Shown here one piece after another: positions 60,406 through 64,000 of a DNA stretch of 64,000 bases. Numbering within the stretch: position 1 is the stretch's first letter; every line of letters begins with the position of its first letter. The DNA comes from Nocardia carnea NBRC 14403 (GTDB lineage: Bacteria; Actinomycetota; Actinomycetes; Mycobacteriales; Mycobacteriaceae): assembly GCF_000308515.1 (NCBI RefSeq), contig NZ_BAFV01000122.1, positions 1-64,000 on the forward strand, written 5' to 3'. Below the pieces are notes generated by a model. It saw nothing but the letters and a program-made list of their open reading frames with translations. It ran no database searches and was not told the origin of the DNA. The position numbers were made by a program, and so were the translations under genes.

Positions 60406-61703
60406 AGGTTGTCCGCCTCGGTGTCCACGTATTCGGCGTATTTGGCGCGGGCCGCCTCGAGTCGCCGGGGAATCCATTCGGTCGGCCAGTCGTCGTCGCT
60501 GGGCCGGTAGTCGCGTAGTACCTGTTTGGCGACGGTCATCTTGTGGACCTCGGTGGGTCCGTCGGCCAGTCCCATCACCCCGGCGCCGTGGATCATGGTG
60601 AAGAACGGCATCTCGTTGGTGGTGCCGAGGGCGCCGTGGACCTGCATGGCCCGCCAGGCGATATCGTGCAGGACGGCCGGCATCACGACCTTCACCGCGG
60701 CGATATCCTTGCGGACCTTCTTGTAGTCGTTGTATTTGTCGATCTCCCACGCCGTATGCAGTACCAGCAGCCGGAACTGTTTCAGCTGGGCGTAGGAATC
60801 GGCGATATAGCCTTGGACGAACTGTTTATCCGAGAGCCGGGTGCCCGCGGTTTCCCGGCTCAGCGCGCGCTCGCACATCATGTCGACGGCCTTCTGAGCG
60901 AGTCCGATCGTGCGCATGGCGTGGTGGATCCGGCCGCCGCCGAGCCGGGTCTGTGCGATGACGAATGCCTGGCCTTCGCCGCCGAGCAGCGATTCGGCGG
61001 GTACCCGGACGTTGTCGTACTGGATGAGTGCGTGCGAACCGTCGTTCAGTGGTTCACCGGCCAGTCCGATATTGCGTTCGATCTCGATGCCGGGGGTGTC
61101 GGCGGGCACCAGGAACATCGACATCCCCTTGTAGGGACTCACGTCGGGGTCCGTCACCGCCATGACTATCAGGAACGATGCGGTACGGGCGTTGGAGGAG
61201 AAGAACTTCCGGCCGTTGATCACCCAGTCGGCACCGTCGCGTTCGGCGCGGGTGCGGAACAGGGTGGGATCCGCGCCGGCATGCGGTTCGGTCATCGAAT
61301 AGCAGGAGAACAGTTCGCCGTCGAGCAGCGGCTGCAGATACTGCTGCTTCTGGGCTTCGGTGCCGTAGTGGGCGATGATCTCGGCGTTCCCGGTATCGGG
61401 GGCCTGGCAGCCGAACACGATGGGCGCCCAGGAACTGCGGCCCAGGATCTCGTTGAGCAGCGCCAATTTCAGCTGCCCGTATCCCTGGCCACCCAGCTCC
61501 GGGCCGAGGTGGGTCGCCCACAGGCCTTGATCCCGCACCCGCTGTTTGAGCGGATCTATCGCCGCTCGGCGGGCGCCCTCGAGCGGCACGAACTGTTGAT
61601 GCGGCCACACCAGATCCAGGGGTTCGACCTCGTCCCGGACGAAGGTATCGGCCCAGTCCAGCTTCGCCTGGAAGTCGGGTTCGGTCTCGAAATCCCATGC
61701 CAT
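60402..61703 (-). CDS. ACAD10/11-like acyl-CoA dehydrogenase (LvaC type)
   Basis: 433 residues. Distinctive ACAD10/11 sequences are APIVFGCQAPDTGNAEIIAHYGTEAQKQQYLQPLLDGELFSCYSMTEP, WVINGRKFFSSNA and GALGTTNEMPFFTMIHGAGVMGLADGPTEVH, plus R-rich LxRIHHAMRTIG-like GGGRIHHAMRTIG. These enzymes act on 4-phosphoacyl-CoA, removing phosphate to yield an enoyl-CoA. GAGAGGAG lies 7 bp before ATG 61703. First gene of the operon with APH kinase, hydratase and quinone-reductase-like genes, divergent from a TetR. Confidence 0.88.
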   Translation of the reverse strand: MAWDFETEPDFQAKLDWADTFVRDEVEPLDLVWPHQQFVPLEGARRAAIDPLKQRVRDQGLWATHLGPELGGQGYGQLKLALLNEILGRSSWAPIVFGCQAPDTGNAEIIAHYGTEAQKQQYLQPLLDGELFSCYSMTEPHAGADPTLFRTRAERDGADWVINGRKFFSSNARTASFLIVMAVTDPDVSPYKGMSMFLVPADTPGIEIERNIGLAGEPLNDGSHALIQYDNVRVPAESLLGGEGQAFVIAQTRLGGGRIHHAMRTIGLAQKAVDMMCERALSRETAGTRLSDKQFVQGYIADSYAQLKQFRLLVLHTAWEIDKYNDYKKVRKDIAAVKVVMPAVLHDIAWRAMQVHGALGTTNEMPFFTMIHGAGVMGLADGPTEVHKMTVAKQVLRDYRPSDDDWPTEWIPRRLEAARAKYAEYVDTEADNL

Positions 61704-61724
61704 TTGCAACTCCTCTCGTTCGGT

Positions 61725-61760
61725 GAGAATATCCTTCTTGTGGACAAGAATGCAATTCTT
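61725..61760. promoter_or_regulatory. Operator-like sites G (ACAD10/11-like operon / TetR)
   Basis: AAGAATGCAATTCTT (61746-61760), a 6+3+6 inverted repeat, and the isolated half-site GAGAATA (61725-61731) lie between or at the two divergent starts. They are related to but distinct from the GAGAATRSTATTCTC site; the neighbouring TetR is the likely binder. Confidence 0.5.
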
Positions 61761-62387
61761 CCGGAGTTGGGGCTGGTCGGGCGGATCGCCCGGAAGGCGG
61801 TGGCCGAGCGAGAGGCCGAATACGCCGGCGAGATCCGCCGGCTCCTCGATGCCGCGCTCGATCAGGTGCGGCAGGGTGGTCCGAATACCCGCCCCCGGGT
61901 CGCCGATATCGTGGCCGCCGCCGGGCTGTCCAACGATGCCTTCTATCGGCATTTCCGGTCGAAGGATGCGCTGATGGCGGCCGTGCTGGCGGATGGGGCG
62001 GAGCGGCTCGCGGACTATGTCGCGCACCGGATGTCGAAGGAATCCGGACCGGAAGGGCGAGTGCGGAGCTGGGTGGCGGCGATCCTGGCGCAGGCCGAGC
62101 CGGCGAGCGCGGCCGATACCCGGGCGGTGCTGTGCCAGACCGGTGCGCTCGGCATGGATCTGGTGTCGGGGCAGGCCGGTTCGGCGCCGCAACGGCTCGC
62201 GGTTCTGCTGTACGAGCCGTTCGCGGGGCTCGGGGTGCGGGAGCCGGAGCACTGTGCGGGGTTGGTTGCCTACGCGATCGTCGGCAAGTTGTCGGAGTAT
62301 CTCTGGTCGAATGCCGAGCCGGTGCCGGAGGAGGTCGAGCGGCTGGCCGGATTCTGTCTCTCTGTAGCTGCCGCTGAGGCTCGATAG
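61740..62387 (+). CDS. TetR family transcriptional regulator
   Basis: 215 residues if started at GTG 61740, where the AAGAAT-ATTCTT repeat would overlap codons 3-7 and the message would be nearly leaderless. GTG 61800 is a later option. HTH: PRVADIVAAAGLSNDAFYRHFRSKDALMAAVLADG. The C-terminal domain includes VLCQTGALGMDLVSGQ and VAYAIVGKLSEYLW. Divergent from the ACAD10/11-like operon, which it should control. Confidence 0.82.
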   Translation: MDKNAILPELGLVGRIARKAVAEREAEYAGEIRRLLDAALDQVRQGGPNTRPRVADIVAAAGLSNDAFYRHFRSKDALMAAVLADGAERLADYVAHRMSKESGPEGRVRSWVAAILAQAEPASAADTRAVLCQTGALGMDLVSGQAGSAPQRLAVLLYEPFAGLGVREPEHCAGLVAYAIVGKLSEYLWSNAEPVPEEVERLAGFCLSVAAAEAR

Positions 62388-62425
62388 GGGCGCCGATACA
62401 GTCCGGTCCAACACGGTAAACATTG

Positions 62426-62450
62426 CAATCCTTGTTAGGATTGACGTAAT
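62426..62450. promoter_or_regulatory. CAATCCT-N4-AGGATTG element (acyl-CoA dehydrogenase promoter)
   Basis: Perfect 7+4+7 inverted repeat at 62426-62443 followed by ACGTAAT-G, ending 9 bp before the start codon. AGGAT overlaps a TAGGAT -10-like box. Near copy of the poxB-promoter element. Confidence 0.55.
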
Positions 62451-62458
62451 GTACGCCC

Positions 62459-63679
62459 ATGGACTTCACGATGGGTGCGACCGCCGGGGAGCTCCGCGGT
62501 GAGCTACGCCGGTTGATCGCCGCCGAGGTCCCCGCCGGATATCTGGGCGCCTTCACCGATGATCCCGCGGATCTTGCTGTCGCTCAGCGCTTCTGCGCGA
62601 CGCTGGCCGAACGCGGACTGCTGTGCCTGGCCTGGCCGCACGAGTACGGCGGGCGCGGTGCCTCGATCTGGGAGCAGACCGTGGTGCGCGAGGAGATGTG
62701 GGCGCAGCACGAACCGCGCGGCGCGCAATACATGGGCGTGAACTGGGTCGGGCCGACCATCATGCGGCACGGAACGCCCGAACAGCAGCGCAAACATCTT
62801 CCGCCGATCGCCCGCGGGGAGGTCATCTGGTGTCAGGGGTTCAGTGAACCCGAGGCCGGATCCGATCTCGCGTCGCTGCGCACCACCGCCCGGCGCGACG
62901 GTGACGGCTGGTCCATCTCCGGGCAGAAGATCTGGACCTCCTACGCCACCATGGCGCAATGGTGTTTCCTGTTGGCCCGGACCTCGCACGAAGGCCGTAA
63001 ACAACAGGGGCTCACAGTTTTCCTGCTGCCGATGTCCGATCCGGGAATCACTGTCCGGCCCATCGACGCAATGCTCGGACCGCACCACCTCAACGAGGTG
63101 TTCTTCGACGGCGTCCGGGCGACCGAGGCCGATGTGCTGGGCGAAGTGGGCAACGGCTGGTCGGTGGTCCAGGAGGTGCTGGCCTTCGAGCGGGTAGGCA
63201 TCGCCCGCTACGCCCGTTGTGAACGGCTGCTGCACACCGCGCCCGAAGTTCTCGCCGAGTACTGGGACGAAATCCCGGAGGTGCTGCGTGGCCGCTGGGC
63301 GCGCATGCTGATGCGCTGCCGCCGGGCCCGGCTGCTGGCCTATCAGGTGCTCTCGCTGCAGAATTCGGGCACGGTCGCGCCGGGGGATGCGGCGGCCTAT
63401 CGGATCGCGGTGACCCGGCTCGATCAGGACAGCGCCGAAGTGCTGGTGGAACTGGCCGCGACCGTACCCGGCGATACGGATGACAGGCGGCGATTCCAGC
63501 GTGCCGTGCACGACCACTGGCGCTACGCCAATGCTGCCACCGTGGCGTCCGGCAGTATCGAGGTGCAGCGCATCCTGCTGGCGCGGGAACTGCTCGCAGA
63601 CCCCGCGAGGGGGACTGCCGCGGGCCGGCCCGGTCGCGCGAACAACGCCGGTCCGGTCACCGGACAGGTCCGGTCGTGA
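62459..63679 (+). CDS. Acyl-CoA dehydrogenase
   Basis: 406 residues. LLCLAWPHEYGGRGAS, WCQGFSEPEAGSDLASLRTTA, WSISGQKIWTSYATMAQWCFLLART and the ending VASGSIEVQRILLARELL, a family member of the long-subunit FadE type with a variant GSIEVQ in place of GTSEIQ. No ribosome binding site is seen and the promoter element ends just before the ATG, so the message could be leaderless. The stop overlaps a GTG of a following ORF. Confidence 0.86.
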   Translation: MDFTMGATAGELRGELRRLIAAEVPAGYLGAFTDDPADLAVAQRFCATLAERGLLCLAWPHEYGGRGASIWEQTVVREEMWAQHEPRGAQYMGVNWVGPTIMRHGTPEQQRKHLPPIARGEVIWCQGFSEPEAGSDLASLRTTARRDGDGWSISGQKIWTSYATMAQWCFLLARTSHEGRKQQGLTVFLLPMSDPGITVRPIDAMLGPHHLNEVFFDGVRATEADVLGEVGNGWSVVQEVLAFERVGIARYARCERLLHTAPEVLAEYWDEIPEVLRGRWARMLMRCRRARLLAYQVLSLQNSGTVAPGDAAAYRIAVTRLDQDSAEVLVELAATVPGDTDDRRRFQRAVHDHWRYANAATVASGSIEVQRILLARELLADPARGTAAGRPGRANNAGPVTGQVRS

Positions 63680-64000
63680 GTGGTTCACCTGCCGCGGCAA
63701 CCGATACTGTGGCGCGGCCGCCGGACTGCCCGCCGCAGTCTCGTCCGGCTGCGCCCGCGATGAGGTCCGCCGACCCGGGAACGGAAACCTCACGGTCCGC
63801 GGCGTCGGATGGGAACCCGGTCACGGGCGACCCCGTCGATGCGGCCGGGTGCGGGTATTGCGACAGGCAGGCGGCACACGATGCGGTGGCCGGTCGGGCA
63901 CCGGGGACCGGATCCGGGCGATCGAATCGGCACCGGGTCCGGGTTCGTGGTGGGGCGGAAGATCGTTCGGGGCCCGAGCGGGTGCGGGCAACGCAGGAGG
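63676..64000 (+). CDS. Partial ORF running off the right edge, unrecognised
   Basis: 108 open codons from GTG 63676, which overlaps the dehydrogenase stop as GTGA. The sequence is low-complexity (Pro/Ala/Arg/Ser/Asp-rich) with CGYCDRQAAHDAV, then Arg-rich up to SGPERVRATQE at the edge. That last segment resembles the start of TetR proteins, so a regulator with a disordered leader, or a gene starting later, is possible. Domain content cannot be judged. Confidence 0.35.
   Translation, partial: MSGSPAAATDTVARPPDCPPQSRPAAPAMRSADPGTETSRSAASDGNPVTGDPVDAAGCGYCDRQAAHDAVAGRAPGTGSGRSNRHRVRVRGGAEDRSGPERVRATQE

Noticed and set aside
60543..61739. Long plus-strand extension upstream of the TetR at 61740
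   Set aside because: Opposite the ACAD10/11-like gene; only the part from about 61740 on reads as a regulator.

Overview
The window is a GC-rich actinobacterial chromosome segment, most like Nocardia or a close relative in Mycobacteriales. The evidence is the family content: heteromeric acyl-CoA dehydrogenases, F420-type oxidoreductase, MTB12-like lipoproteins, a Rv1319c-like cyclase, GTG/TTG starts and many ATGA/GTGA gene overlaps. I saw no rRNA, tRNA, CRISPR array, insertion sequence or phage gene.

Left end (1-12.3 kb), accessory. A minus-strand EACC1 + caspase-like protease/nSTAND NTPase conflict pair runs off the left edge, with a TetR and a small unknown gene upstream. Then come a P-loop protein, a Uma2-type nuclease, a GAP-family membrane protein, and an ECF41-type sigma factor divergent from a serine hydrolase-DoxX-carboxymuconolactone-decarboxylase-like operon. 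Both of those units carry the same promoter sequence. A PQQ-type sugar dehydrogenase lipoprotein, a decayed alkylsulfatase pseudogene and a DUF1772 protein follow.

Centre (12.5-48.3 kb), a large acyl-CoA catabolic island. It holds a KshB-like reductase, a CoA ligase, seven acyl-CoA dehydrogenases, three enoyl-CoA hydratases, three SDRs, two thiolases, a thioesterase, a CaiB-type CoA-transferase, a Rieske oxygenase with small partners, an amidohydrolase lacking its HxH pair, and a complete branched-chain-amino-acid-type ABC importer with fused permeases. One 15-bp palindrome (GAGAATRSTATTCTC and close variants) sits in front of at least five units, including the local TetR gene; degenerate versions occur at two or three more, one of them at 61.7 kb. 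I infer one TetR-controlled pathway for an imported, probably cyclic or branched, carboxylic substrate of unknown identity.

Right part (48.3-64 kb). A pyruvate:quinone oxidoreductase, an HPF/RaiA-like protein, a membrane class III cyclase, a lone lumazine synthase behind an FMN riboswitch, a BASS-family transporter, an F420-type oxidoreductase and a DHFR-like protein are followed by a second acyl-CoA operon. In that operon an ACAD10/11-like dehydrogenase overlaps an APH-fold kinase, the arrangement known from LvaA/LvaC 4-hydroxyacyl-CoA catabolism. It is divergent from its own TetR. A ninth acyl-CoA dehydrogenase and a truncated ORF close the window.
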